A DNA stretch of 36,617 nt, taken from positions 1 to 36,617 of the forward strand of contig CALKXS010000014.1 in assembly GCA_938003745.1 (NCBI GenBank), in the 5' to 3' direction. The notes under the pieces are model-generated. The model did no database searches, was not told the origin of the DNA, and saw only the letters and a program-made list of their open reading frames with translations. The DNA is from an uncultured Algibacter sp. Lineage in GTDB: Bacteria; Bacteroidota; Bacteroidia; Flavobacteriales; Flavobacteriaceae. Of the stretch, positions 18,387 through 26,270 are shown one piece after another (within the stretch, counting starts at the first letter, position 1; each line of letters begins with the position of its first letter). The translations under genes were made by a program, and so were the position numbers.

Positions 18387-19121
18387 TTAACTATCTAGAA
18401 AATAATTATGTTCGTTAATTTCTTTTTTAAGTTGACTGACATCTATAATACCAATTTTTTTTCCTTTTGCCATAATGAGATTTTCCTTTTTTAATGCTGA
18501 AAATACTCTTATAACTTGCTCTTCGGTGGTTCCTGCATAATCGGCATATTCTTTTCTACTTAGTGGCAGACTTAAAAAGCCATTAATATCGTCAAACTTT
18601 CTGTTGATGTAAAGTATGGTATCGATAACACGTTCGCGAACCGTCATTTGAGAAATGGACTTTACTTTATTCTCGCTTCTATTAAGCTCATTGGCATAAA
18701 ACAACATCATATCGTAAGCAAACTTTGGATTTTCTAGTAAGGCGCTTTGTAGATGCTCCTTAGAGAAATAATGTAATTCAACATCTTGTAACGCTACCGC
18801 TCCAATTGAATAATACTCTTGAGTACCAAAACCTCTATGACCAACAATTTCGCAGCCTTTTGCAAAACGTACAATTTGCTCACGACCATTTATACCTGTT
18901 CTAAACACCTTTACGGTTCCCGATTTTATAAAAAACAAACCGTTAACGGGAGCGCCTTCTATAATAAACTGCTGTCCTTTTTTACACTTTAGTATCGTGC
19001 TACTTTGCGGTAAAGTTGAATTGAATAATACGCCTTTATTTTTATGAATGACACAATTGGTACGATTACAAGTTTCGCAATTGGAAGTTATAGAATTATT
19101 ATGTGAACCGGTTACATACAT
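18387..19121 (-). CDS. Crp/Fnr family regulator with N-terminal Cys cluster
   Basis: A 244-residue transcription regulator. Cysteines at 15, 18 and 23 (CETCNRTNC) precede a cyclic-nucleotide-binding-type beta roll (about 40-150), with further Cys at 46 and 90. The C-terminal winged helix has LPLSRKEYADYAGTTEEQVIRV (recognition helix near 198-210). The Cys spacing recalls FNR, which binds a [4Fe-4S] cluster to sense oxygen or NO; four ligands would be needed and the fourth is not certain. It lies between the two nitrate transport units, and a dyad shared with nrtA and narK overlaps its own promoter. It is the obvious candidate regulator of this region. Confidence 0.88.
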   Translation of the reverse strand: MYVTGSHNNSITSNCETCNRTNCVIHKNKGVLFNSTLPQSSTILKCKKGQQFIIEGAPVNGLFFIKSGTVKVFRTGINGREQIVRFAKGCEIVGHRGFGTQEYYSIGAVALQDVELHYFSKEHLQSALLENPKFAYDMMLFYANELNRSENKVKSISQMTVRERVIDTILYINRKFDDINGFLSLPLSRKEYADYAGTTEEQVIRVFSALKKENLIMAKGKKIGIIDVSQLKKEINEHNYFLDS

Positions 19122-19137
19122 GATACTGTGATTACCA

Positions 19138-19160
19138 CAAAGCTAAGTAACAATACTTAG
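19138..19160 (-). promoter_or_regulatory. crp promoter overlapped by the shared dyad
   Basis: On the minus strand the dyad TAAGTATTGTTACTTA (19144-19159) runs directly into a -7 element TAGCTTTG (19138-19145), sharing its TA. Occupancy would be expected to block the promoter, which suggests autoregulation. The start codon follows at 19121. Confidence 0.6.
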
Positions 19161-19196
19161 AAATAAAATTTTTAAAGTTACTTTTAAGAGTCTCAT

Positions 19197-19233
19197 AAAA
19201 AACACCAATAAAATTTATTCTATTGATGTTTTT
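19197..19233 (-). terminator. Terminator hairpin after narK
   Basis: On the minus strand AAAAACATCAATA pairs with TATTGGTGTTTTT (one G-T) around a 10-nt loop and ends in a T-run. It is 25 bp after the narK stop codon. Confidence 0.75.
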
Positions 19234-19257
19234 ATAAGTTTAAAATGAGAATATATT

Positions 19258-20661
19258 TTAAGACGCTGCTAGGGCAGATAATTCCCCTGCTACTGCTTTA
19301 TCATCTTCTGTAGAGAACTTAATGCTTAGTGCTACAACTGCCGTTACAACAACCAAACCACCTATTAAAAGATACCCGCTAGAAACGGCTTCTGATGATG
19401 CTACTGCTTGTGCTGCATCAATAACCTCTTGCGATTTCCCTGTGTTCATGCTAATCGCTGTTTTCTCTGCTATGGCCGATTTAGATTTTAATAATAATGC
19501 AGCACAAAACGCGCCTACATTACCTCCTGCCCCTACAATTCCTGAAATAGAACCTATGGCTTTCTTATTAATAAAAGGGACTACAGAAAACGTAGCACCT
19601 TCTGCCATTTGCACCGAAAGGCTAAATAAAATAAGGAATACAATAGCTATTGGTAAATATGTAATTGTTGAAAATGTAGACAATATTATCCCTTCTACCG
19701 CTAAGATTATGGTTAAGAAAATAACACGGCCATATAAACCTTTTAGCTTACCAAACTTATCTCCAAAATAACCACCTAAAGTTCTTGCGAAAATATTCAT
19801 AAGCGCAAAAGACAAGACGATGTTACCAGCAGTGTTTCTAGGCAATTGAAAAGTATTCTGTAAATAATCATCCATAGTACCGTACACTGTTAATTCCATT
19901 CCGAAACAAGCCGCATATACTACAAATAAAATCCATACCCTGTAATCTTTCAGTACTTCGAAAAAACCAACTTGATCTTTTTTAGCTTTAGGTAATTTCC
20001 CTGCTTCTTTTAGTTCTTTATAGTTTCCTTCTAATGTATCTGTAGTAAAAAAATAATATACAATCCCCATTAAAAAACAAATAACTCCAGCAATAATCAT
20101 AGCATATCTCCAAGCGTGTGCAGCATCTGCCATACCAAAACTTATCACAATACCAGCAATTATTGGCATACCTAATCTATTGGCTCCACCACCTAAATTC
20201 CCCCATCCTGCAGACGTTGCATTAGCAGTTCCTACAATATTAGGTGCATACATTATTGAGGTATGCACTTGAGTAATTACAAATGATGCTCCAATAAATC
20301 CTATAAAAAATCTACATATTAAAAACTGTAATGGTGTTGCAACAAAACCTAATGCTATAACAGGAATAGCCCCCAACATAAGCATATACGTATAACATAA
20401 ACGTGGCCCGTATTTATCACATAATTTCCCTATTAATAATCTTGCGAATACAGTCCCCGATACGGCTAATATTATAGAATTCCATTTTTGATCTGGCGAT
20501 AAACCCAACTCTTTAACCACATCTGGCATGAATGGCACAATACCAAACCAAGAGAAAAAACAGATAAAGAAGGATATGGACGTAATCCAAAATGTTTTTG
20601 TAGATTGATTTTTAAAATTTAGTAATTCTAATTTTGTTGCTTTTTGATTTAATACACTCAT
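19258..20661 (-). CDS. narK: NarK/NasA-type nitrate/nitrite transporter, MFS
   Basis: A 467-residue major facilitator protein of the nitrate/nitrite porter family in the inner membrane, with 12 predicted hydrophobic helices. Both nitrate signatures are visible: AGWGNLGGG at 151-159 and GIVGAGGNVGAF at 374-385. So are the paired substrate-binding arginines of the family in FARLLIGKL (Arg74) and FARTLGGYFG (Arg293). It has its own promoter with a dyad, and a terminator. A second nitrate transporter beside the ABC system suggests low- and high-affinity uptake or nitrite export; sequence alone cannot tell. Confidence 0.93.
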   Translation of the reverse strand: MSVLNQKATKLELLNFKNQSTKTFWITSISFFICFFSWFGIVPFMPDVVKELGLSPDQKWNSIILAVSGTVFARLLIGKLCDKYGPRLCYTYMLMLGAIPVIALGFVATPLQFLICRFFIGFIGASFVITQVHTSIMYAPNIVGTANATSAGWGNLGGGANRLGMPIIAGIVISFGMADAAHAWRYAMIIAGVICFLMGIVYYFFTTDTLEGNYKELKEAGKLPKAKKDQVGFFEVLKDYRVWILFVVYAACFGMELTVYGTMDDYLQNTFQLPRNTAGNIVLSFALMNIFARTLGGYFGDKFGKLKGLYGRVIFLTIILAVEGIILSTFSTITYLPIAIVFLILFSLSVQMAEGATFSVVPFINKKAIGSISGIVGAGGNVGAFCAALLLKSKSAIAEKTAISMNTGKSQEVIDAAQAVASSEAVSSGYLLIGGLVVVTAVVALSIKFSTEDDKAVAGELSALAAS

Positions 20662-20677
20662 GACTACACTTATTAAT

Positions 20678-20994
20678 TAAGTATTAATACTTATTTTAGT
20701 GCAAAAATATATCTAGACCAAAGGTTATTTCATGCTCATACCCATAACGAAACCTCTTTTTAGAACATGTTGAAAACTGCCAAAACGCAGGTTAAACACC
20801 TAAATCACTAAATTAAAGATAATTAAACAACAACTCAATTACTACGTATTTTTTTAAATCCATAAAAAAACCAAACTCTACAAACTTAATTACAGGACAA
20901 AAATCTCCTTTTATATCTATAAATAAACTAACAAATATCATGTTACAGTAAAAAATAGATTCGTTATATTTGTCAATACATAACGATATATACA
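20678..20994 (-). promoter_or_regulatory. narK promoter region with the shared dyad and conserved block
   Basis: On the minus strand the -7 element TATTTTTG precedes the perfect dyad TAAGTATTAATACTTA (20678-20693), at the same spacing as at nrtA. The ungapped similarity to nrtA runs to 20793 and includes AACCTGC, GCAGTTTT, ACATGTT and AAAAAGAGGTTTC. In narK the outermost part is a dyad CTGC-N6-GCAG. An ACTACGTATTTTTTT segment lies at about 20841. No gene was found in 20662-20994. Confidence 0.65.
20961..20986 (+). promoter_or_regulatory. ModE-like operator over the moeA promoter
   Basis: The sequence begins TCGTTATATTTGTCAATACA and ends TAACGA. Arms TCGTTAT and ATAACGA are perfect inverted repeats with a 12-nt centre. 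It resembles the ModE box I recall from the enterobacterial modA operator (CGTTATAT...ACATAACG). The -7 element TATATTTG (20965-20972) lies inside it, and the moeA ATG is only 9 bp further on, so binding should repress. A ModE-type protein is encoded two genes into the operon. Confidence 0.7.
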
Positions 20995-22173
20995 ATGATT
21001 TCAATAAAAGAAGCCATTCAATTAGTAAAAAATACTGCATTCCCACTATTAAAAGAAACAGTTAAACCTGTTGAAAAATCTGGAGGTTATGTATTATTTA
21101 AAGATGTACTGTCTCCTATAAACATGCCTCCTTTTAGGCAATCTGCAATGGATGGATATGCTTTAAATTTACATGATAATTTAAAATATCAATTGATTGA
21201 TGAAATAAAAGCGGGAGATGGACATCAACCAATTTTAAAATCTGGAGAATCTGTTAGAATATTTACGGGTGCACCAGTACCAGATTCTGCAAATGCTGTT
21301 ATGATGCAAGAATGTGTTGTTAAAAATGATACCACAATTACAATTGAACATAGTTTAAGCAAAGAGCATAATATTCGCCCATTAGGAGAACAAGTTAAAA
21401 CAGGACAAGTTGCCTTAAAAAAAGAAACTAAACTAACACCTGCTGCCATTGGCTATTTAACATCTTTAGGTATTACCGAAGTTTCGGTTTATAAAAAACC
21501 AAAAATTGCTTTAATAACAACAGGAAATGAGCTTATTGAAGCTGGACAACCACTAACTCACGGAAAAATATACGAGAGTAATTCTACCATGCTTCAAAAT
21601 GCATTGTATAATTTAAAATTCTACGATATTTCATTTCATAAGGTTAAAGATAATTATGAAGAAACAAAAGACACACTTAAAAACGCTATAGATACTAGTG
21701 ATCTAGTTATTATAACTGGTGGAATATCTGTTGGTGATTATGATTTTGTTGGAAAATCTTTAATAGAATTAAACACTCAGGAATTATTTTATAAGGTAAA
21801 ACAAAAACCTGGTAAACCTTTATTCTTCGGAAAGAAAAACAATACTTTAATTTTTGCATTACCAGGAAACCCCGCAGCCGCTTTATCTTGTTTTTATGTT
21901 TATGTAAATATTGCATTGCAAAAAATGATGAATCGCAATATTATTGAGTTACCACGCATAAAAGCAAAATCAATATCAAATTTTGAAAAAAAGGGTGACA
22001 GACCTCAATTTTTAAAAGCGATTTATAATAATGGTCATGTTGAAATATTAGAAGGTCAAAATTCATCGATGTTACAAACTTTTGCTTTATCAAATGCATT
22101 AGTTCTGGTTCCAGCAACTGTTTCAAATATTACTATTAATGATATGGTTGAAGTCATTATTTTACCATCATAA
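20995..22173 (+). CDS. moeA: Molybdopterin molybdenumtransferase MoeA
   Basis: MoeA inserts molybdate into adenylated molybdopterin, the last step of Moco synthesis. The 392-residue protein has the usual motifs: PPFRQSAMDGYAL (45-57), the molybdopterin-binding domain with ITTGNEL and ITGGISVGDYDFV, and KPGKPLFFG plus FALPGNPAAALSCF near 280-303. The C-terminal domain IV ends at VEVIILPS. ATG 20995 is the first start after the promoter. It heads the operon under a ModE-like site, and ends 16 bp before the modE-like gene. Confidence 0.95.
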   Translation: MISIKEAIQLVKNTAFPLLKETVKPVEKSGGYVLFKDVLSPINMPPFRQSAMDGYALNLHDNLKYQLIDEIKAGDGHQPILKSGESVRIFTGAPVPDSANAVMMQECVVKNDTTITIEHSLSKEHNIRPLGEQVKTGQVALKKETKLTPAAIGYLTSLGITEVSVYKKPKIALITTGNELIEAGQPLTHGKIYESNSTMLQNALYNLKFYDISFHKVKDNYEETKDTLKNAIDTSDLVIITGGISVGDYDFVGKSLIELNTQELFYKVKQKPGKPLFFGKKNNTLIFALPGNPAAALSCFYVYVNIALQKMMNRNIIELPRIKAKSISNFEKKGDRPQFLKAIYNNGHVEILEGQNSSMLQTFALSNALVLVPATVSNITINDMVEVIILPS

Positions 22174-22189
22174 ATTCAAACTCATAATT

Positions 22190-22528
22190 ATGGCATATAA
22201 AATTAAAAGTAGAATATGGATTGAGTCTGAAAACAATGTCCTTTTAGGCGAAGGTCGTGTGCATCTTTTAAAAGCAATTCAAAATACAGGCTCTTTATCT
22301 AAAGCTTCAAAATCTTTAAATATATCTTATAAAAAAGCATGGCAACTTTTAGATTCTGTAAATAAATCTGCAAAAAAACCTGTAACTATAAATAGTATTG
22401 GTGGCAAAGGTGGTGGCGGTGCAGAACTTACAGATTATGGTAAATCTTTAATCTTAGCTTTTGATGATATAAATAGAAATTGTTGGGCTTTTTTAGATAA
22501 ACAATTAGAGAAGATAAAATCGCTTTAA
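22190..22528 (+). CDS. ModE-type winged-helix regulator lacking the molybdate-binding domain
   Basis: A 112-residue DNA-binding protein. The start is ATG 22190 (MAYKIKSRIWIE); upstream codons overlap moeA. It matches the N-terminal ModE/LysR-like winged helix: LLKAIQNTGSLSKASKSLNI and SYKKAWQLLDSVN form the helix-turn-helix, followed by a glycine-rich wing GGKGGGGAELTDYG. E. coli ModE is about 262 residues because it has two molbindin domains after this part; here they are absent. How molybdate would be sensed is therefore unclear. It probably binds the palindrome at 20961-20986. Confidence 0.88.
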   Translation: MAYKIKSRIWIESENNVLLGEGRVHLLKAIQNTGSLSKASKSLNISYKKAWQLLDSVNKSAKKPVTINSIGGKGGGGAELTDYGKSLILAFDDINRNCWAFLDKQLEKIKSL

Positions 22529-22607
22529 AACGTGAGAAAAGGCACTAGTAAAAAATAGCACAACGATAAAAGATCAATAATTATTTAAAAAAACAGTAAC
22601 CAATTTA

Positions 22608-23348
22608 ATGTTACAAAACGAACACATATACCTCTTTTTACTAATACTACCTATAGTTTCATTTCTATACTCTAGTGTTGGCCATGGTGGAGCAAGTGGC
22701 TATTTAGCGCTTATGGCAATTTTTTCTTTTGCTCCAGAAAACATGAAACCCACTGCCCTATTATTAAACCTTTTTGTTGCAGGTATTTCTTTCTACTACT
22801 ATTGCAAAGAAGGTTTTTTTAATAAAAAACTATTCATATCATTCGCTATAGCCTCAATTCCTTTAGCTTTTCTAGGAGGCACATTAGAAGTTGATGCATC
22901 ACTTTATAAAAAAATATTAGCTGTATTATTAATATTCGCCATACTAAAAATGCTTAACGTTTTTGGAAAAGAAAGTGACAATATCAAACAAGTAAAACTT
23001 TGGCAAGGACTTATTGTTGGAGGTGTTATTGGATTCTTTTCTGGTCTTATTGGTATTGGAGGAGGTATTATATTAAGTCCTGTTATTTTACTACTACATT
23101 GGGGAAAAATGAAAGAAACTGCAGCAGTATCTGCCTTGTTTATTTGGGTGAATTCGGCTTCTGGACTTATAGGTCAATTAAGTAGTGGTGTTATTTTAGA
23201 AAAAGAATCTTTTTTGTTAGTCGCCATAGCCATTATTGGTGGCGTTTTTGGAGGTTATTACGGAAGTAAAAAAATAAATAATCAAAAGCTTCGTTACATT
23301 TTGGCTTTTATACTCATTATAGCTTGTATAAAATTATTTCTTACGTAA
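22608..23348 (+). CDS. TauE/SafE family membrane permease
   Basis: A 246-residue integral membrane protein with about eight hydrophobic segments and the family's paired glycine-rich motifs, SSVGHGGASGYLAL near 23-36 and GLIGIGGGIILSPVILL near 145-161. The family exports or imports small anions such as sulfite, sulfoacetate and thiosulfate. It is embedded in the Moco operon, ending 2 bp before mobA, and no ModABC molybdate importer is present in the window. Molybdate uptake is thus a reasonable guess; sulfur-anion transport for the dithiolene step is an alternative. Confidence 0.85.
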   Translation: MLQNEHIYLFLLILPIVSFLYSSVGHGGASGYLALMAIFSFAPENMKPTALLLNLFVAGISFYYYCKEGFFNKKLFISFAIASIPLAFLGGTLEVDASLYKKILAVLLIFAILKMLNVFGKESDNIKQVKLWQGLIVGGVIGFFSGLIGIGGGIILSPVILLLHWGKMKETAAVSALFIWVNSASGLIGQLSSGVILEKESFLLVAIAIIGGVFGGYYGSKKINNQKLRYILAFILIIACIKLFLT

Positions 23349-23350
23349 TA

Positions 23351-23935
23351 ATGATAGAAAAAAAAGATATAACTGGTATTATTTTAGCTGGAGGAAAAAG
23401 CTCAAGAATGGGAACTGATAAAGGTTTCCTATTACTAAACGACAAACCTTTTGTGCAATATAGCATTGATGCTTTAAAACCTTTAGTCTCTGAAATTATT
23501 ATTATTTCTGATGATATAGCATATGATGTATTCGGATTAAAACGTGTAGATGATATCACAAAAAACGCAGGACCTGTTGCTGGCATTTGTTCAGGGTTAG
23601 AAGTATCTTCAACAGACTATAACTTAGTACTAAGTTGCGATATACCTTTGATTAATTCAGACATATTAAAACAACTTATTAACGTGATTGATGACGATTC
23701 AGAAATTATTCAAATTGAAAGTCAGGGAAAAACAATGCCACTTATAGCTTTATATAGAAATCAAGTTAAAAAAGTCTTTAATGCTTGTTTAAATAATAAC
23801 GAAAGACGTTTACGAATAGCTATTAATGGATGTAAAAGTAAAAATGTAATCATAGAAAAAGAACATGAGTTTTGCGCTATGAACGTGAATACTCAAAACC
23901 AATTAAAAGCAGTTAAAGATGCATATAAAAGTTAA
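23351..23935 (+). CDS. mobA: Molybdenum cofactor guanylyltransferase MobA
   Basis: MobA links GMP to molybdopterin to make the guanine dinucleotide form (bis-MGD) used by DMSO-reductase-family enzymes, including assimilatory and periplasmic nitrate reductases. The 194-residue protein has the nucleotide-binding loop LAGGKSSRMGTDKG (12-25) and a metal-binding Asp in VLSCDIPLIN. ATG 23351 is used because the reading upstream overlaps the permease gene and lacks homology. It overlaps moaD by 17 bp, so the two are translationally linked. Confidence 0.93.
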   Translation: MIEKKDITGIILAGGKSSRMGTDKGFLLLNDKPFVQYSIDALKPLVSEIIIISDDIAYDVFGLKRVDDITKNAGPVAGICSGLEVSSTDYNLVLSCDIPLINSDILKQLINVIDDDSEIIQIESQGKTMPLIALYRNQVKKVFNACLNNNERRLRIAINGCKSKNVIIEKEHEFCAMNVNTQNQLKAVKDAYKS

Positions 23936-24152
23936 ATATTTTGGACAAATAGCCGAAGTAACAAAAAAAGAAGAGGAGTCTTTAGAGTTTTCGGGACAGT
24001 TAATTTCTGAACTTTTAGAAACTTTACATTCAAAATATCAGATTTTAAAAATAACAGATTTTAAAGTGGCACAAAACCAAGAATTGGTTTCATTTGAAAC
24101 CAAATTAACAGGACAAGATATTGCTTTATTACCTCCTTTTGCGGGAGGATGA
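23919..24152 (+). CDS. moaD: Molybdopterin synthase small subunit MoaD
   Basis: A 77-residue ubiquitin-fold sulfur carrier. It begins MHIKVKYFGQIAEVT and ends in the obligatory Gly-Gly (LLPPFAGG), which is adenylated by MoeB and thiocarboxylated before sulfur is transferred to precursor Z by MoaE. It overlaps mobA by 17 bp and is followed after 88 bp by moeB, the gap being filled by a palindromic repeat. Confidence 0.93.
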   Translation: MHIKVKYFGQIAEVTKKEEESLEFSGQLISELLETLHSKYQILKITDFKVAQNQELVSFETKLTGQDIALLPPFAGG

Positions 24153-24220
24153 TTTATAAGTTTATCATCTAGATATGACAAAACAAAATAATTAGAAACA
24201 ACAACATAAATGGTAGGAAG

Positions 24221-24248
24221 AGATTCCTGCCTTCGCAGGAATGACAAA
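24221..24248 (+). repeat. Palindromic repeat whose stem contains the moeB start codon
   Basis: The arms ATTCCTGC (24223-24230) and GCAGGAAT (24235-24242) form an 8-bp perfect stem with a CTTC loop. The downstream arm includes the AGGA ribosome-binding-like sequence and the first two bases of the moeB ATG (24241-24243). The AGATTCCTGCCTTCGCAGGAATGACA pattern (here abridged: arms as above) is a common dispersed repeat in many genomes, from memory. Confidence 0.8.
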
Positions 24249-25356
24249 CAGATACAACAGACATACTATCCTATCAGAAATTGGGCAAAATGGTCAAGAC
24301 AAAATTTCTAATACCAAAGTTTTAGTTATTGGTGCTGGTGGTTTGGGCTGCCCTATTTTACAGTATTTAGCAGCTGCAGGTGTTGGCACACTTGGTATTG
24401 TAGATTTTGATGTGGTTGATATTTCAAACTTACAACGTCAAATATTATTTGGAACGTCAACACTAGGAAAAAACAAAGCAAAAGCTGCAAAAGCGCGTTT
24501 GGAAGATTTAAATGGAGATATTTCTATTATCGCTTACGCGGAAAAACTAACGCATCAAAACGCTTTAAATTTATTTGAACAGTACGATATTATTGTTGAT
24601 GGCACCGATAATTTTGAAACACGCTACCTAGTTAACGATGCTTGCCTGATTACAAACAAACCTTTGGTTTTTGGAGCAATCTATAAATTTGAAGGTCAGG
24701 TTTCGGTGTTTAATTACAAAAACGGACCAAGTTACCGTTGTTTATTTCCTGAAGCACCAAAACAAGGTTCTGTTCCTAATTGTTCCGAAATTGGGGTTTT
24801 AGGCGTTTTACCAGGCATTATAGGAACCATGCAAGCCAACGAAGTTTTAAAAATAATATTAGAACTTGGTAATACGCTTTCAGGAAAACTACTTTGCTAT
24901 AACGCGTTAACGCTTCAAAATTCAATATTAAAAATTAGTAGATCGGAAGAAATAATTCAATCGGTATTAAAAGACAAAGACATTTTTCATAAAAAAGTTG
25001 TCAATTTTAATTGTGAAATTGATAGCGCTCTTATATCTATTGAATCTATCTTATCAGAAGAAAACATTCAATTTATTGATGTTAGAGAACCACATGAAGA
25101 ACCCAAAGTTGAAAGTTTAGATGTTACATCTATTCCTTTAAGTGAACTTGAAAAGAATTTAAGTAAAATAGATTCAACGAAAAAGAAAATCTTTTTTTGT
25201 CAATCAGGAATTCGTAGTATTCGTGCTGTAGAATTATTACAAGAACTAGATATACAAAACTGTTTTAGCTTAAAAGAAGGTGCATTAGAAATAAAAAATA
25301 TAATTAGTAACCGTCATTACGATAGAGGAAAGACAGAAATAATATCTTCCAAATAA
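24241..25356 (+). CDS. moeB: MoeB-type sulfur carrier adenylyltransferase fused to rhodanese
   Basis: It activates the C-terminus of MoaD with ATP. The 371-residue protein has an N-terminal E1-like domain with GAGGLG (31-36), NLQRQ (63-67) and DGTDNFETRYLVND. A C-terminal rhodanese domain follows (FIDVREPHEEP, active-site loop CQSGIRS), which supplies sulfur, as in eukaryotic MOCS3. The two CxxC pairs that bind zinc in E. coli MoeB are not seen; there is a lone Cys in SYRCLFPEAP and another in VPNCSEIG. The only usable start is ATG 24241, inside a palindromic repeat, with a stop 9 codons upstream. Confidence 0.9.
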   Translation: MTNRYNRHTILSEIGQNGQDKISNTKVLVIGAGGLGCPILQYLAAAGVGTLGIVDFDVVDISNLQRQILFGTSTLGKNKAKAAKARLEDLNGDISIIAYAEKLTHQNALNLFEQYDIIVDGTDNFETRYLVNDACLITNKPLVFGAIYKFEGQVSVFNYKNGPSYRCLFPEAPKQGSVPNCSEIGVLGVLPGIIGTMQANEVLKIILELGNTLSGKLLCYNALTLQNSILKISRSEEIIQSVLKDKDIFHKKVVNFNCEIDSALISIESILSEENIQFIDVREPHEEPKVESLDVTSIPLSELEKNLSKIDSTKKKIFFCQSGIRSIRAVELLQELDIQNCFSLKEGALEIKNIISNRHYDRGKTEIISSK

Positions 25357-25399
25357 ACACATTACTTCTTTAATAGCTATAACAATAAAATATAAAAAA

Positions 25400-25843
25400 A
25401 TGAAAGATAAGAAACCAAAAAGCGTATTTAAAGAAGGGGCAATCACTTCCGACTTTATTGGAAATTCTATATATAAACATCAAACAAAAACTAGCATAGG
25501 TGCTCATAATATATTCTTAGGTCAAGTTAGAGCGGATGTTATTGACAATAAAACTGTAACAGCCATTGAATATACAGCATACGAGGATATGGCAAATCAA
25601 AAATTTCATGATATAAGAGAGTCTGCTTTTGATAAATTTGATTTAACCTGCATGCATATCTATCATAGTTTAGGCACAGTAAAAGCAGGAGAAATATGCT
25701 TATTTGTTTTTGTATCGTCTCCAAGACGCAAAGTAGTTTTTGAAGCATTAGAATATATAGTAGAAGTGATTAAAGGAGACGTACCAGTATTTGGAAAAGA
25801 GATTTTTGAAGATGAGACGCATCAGTGGAAGGTTAATTCTTAA
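25400..25843 (+). CDS. moaE: Molybdopterin synthase large subunit MoaE
   Basis: MoaE is the catalytic subunit that forms the dithiolene of molybdopterin using two thiocarboxylated MoaD. The 147-residue protein has the family motifs GAHNIFLGQVRAD, IEYTAYEDMA, YHSLGTVKAGE, SSPRRKVVFEALEYI and the C-terminal VPVFGKEIFEDETHQW with the active-site Lys. It is 43 bp after moeB in the same operon. Confidence 0.95.
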   Translation: MKDKKPKSVFKEGAITSDFIGNSIYKHQTKTSIGAHNIFLGQVRADVIDNKTVTAIEYTAYEDMANQKFHDIRESAFDKFDLTCMHIYHSLGTVKAGEICLFVFVSSPRRKVVFEALEYIVEVIKGDVPVFGKEIFEDETHQWKVNS

Positions 25844-25886
25844 AAATGTTTAATTATTGATTTGCTTAACTGTTTAATCATAAAAA

Positions 25887-26254
25887 ATGAGTAACGGAGA
25901 TCTAAAATCAGAGATACTATTATATATATATCAAACCAGAGATTTACATTAACGAAGTCTAAAACAAATAAAAAATTAGAATATTTTAAAAAACAAGGTT
26001 TAATTGATACTTCAACATTAGAAAAAACGAAAAATGAAGATTCATTATTATCTATAAAACATAGAACTTATAAAAAATGTACAACCCAATTAGGCATTGG
26101 AGCTATTCTAATTATTCTTGGTGTTTACTTCAAGGATATTTCTGGTGTTATATCCATATTAACTATTACCAGTTCCATTTTAGCAATTAGTTACTTTTTT
26201 GGAATATTAGCAAATAAATTAACAAAGAATCAAATTAACTATTTAAACAGTTAA
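25887..26254 (+). pseudogene. Small two-helix membrane protein, frameshifted at a TA repeat
   Basis: From ATG 25887 the frame reads MSNGDLKSEILLYIY and soon stops. Another frame is open from just before the same point to TAA 26252-26254 and encodes FTLTKSKTNKKLEYFKKQGL and two hydrophobic segments (LGIGAILIILGVYF and VISILTITSSILAISYFFGI). Removing one TA from the (TA)5 run at 25921-25930 joins them as LLYISNQRFTL, giving a protein of about 121 residues. This is either a pseudogene or a slippage-switchable gene. Function unknown; it lies between moaE and moaC. Confidence 0.6.
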
Positions 26255-26270
26255 ACAATAATAATTCGAA

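Noticed and set aside
19322-19771. A 149-codon plus-strand open frame
   Set aside because: It is antisense to narK, whose family signatures are clear. Long antisense frames arise from codon bias; the peptide has no recognisable features.
24038-24247. A minus-strand frame beginning MSFLRRQESLP
   Set aside because: Its start is the reverse reading of the palindromic repeat at 24221-24248, and the rest is antisense to moaD.
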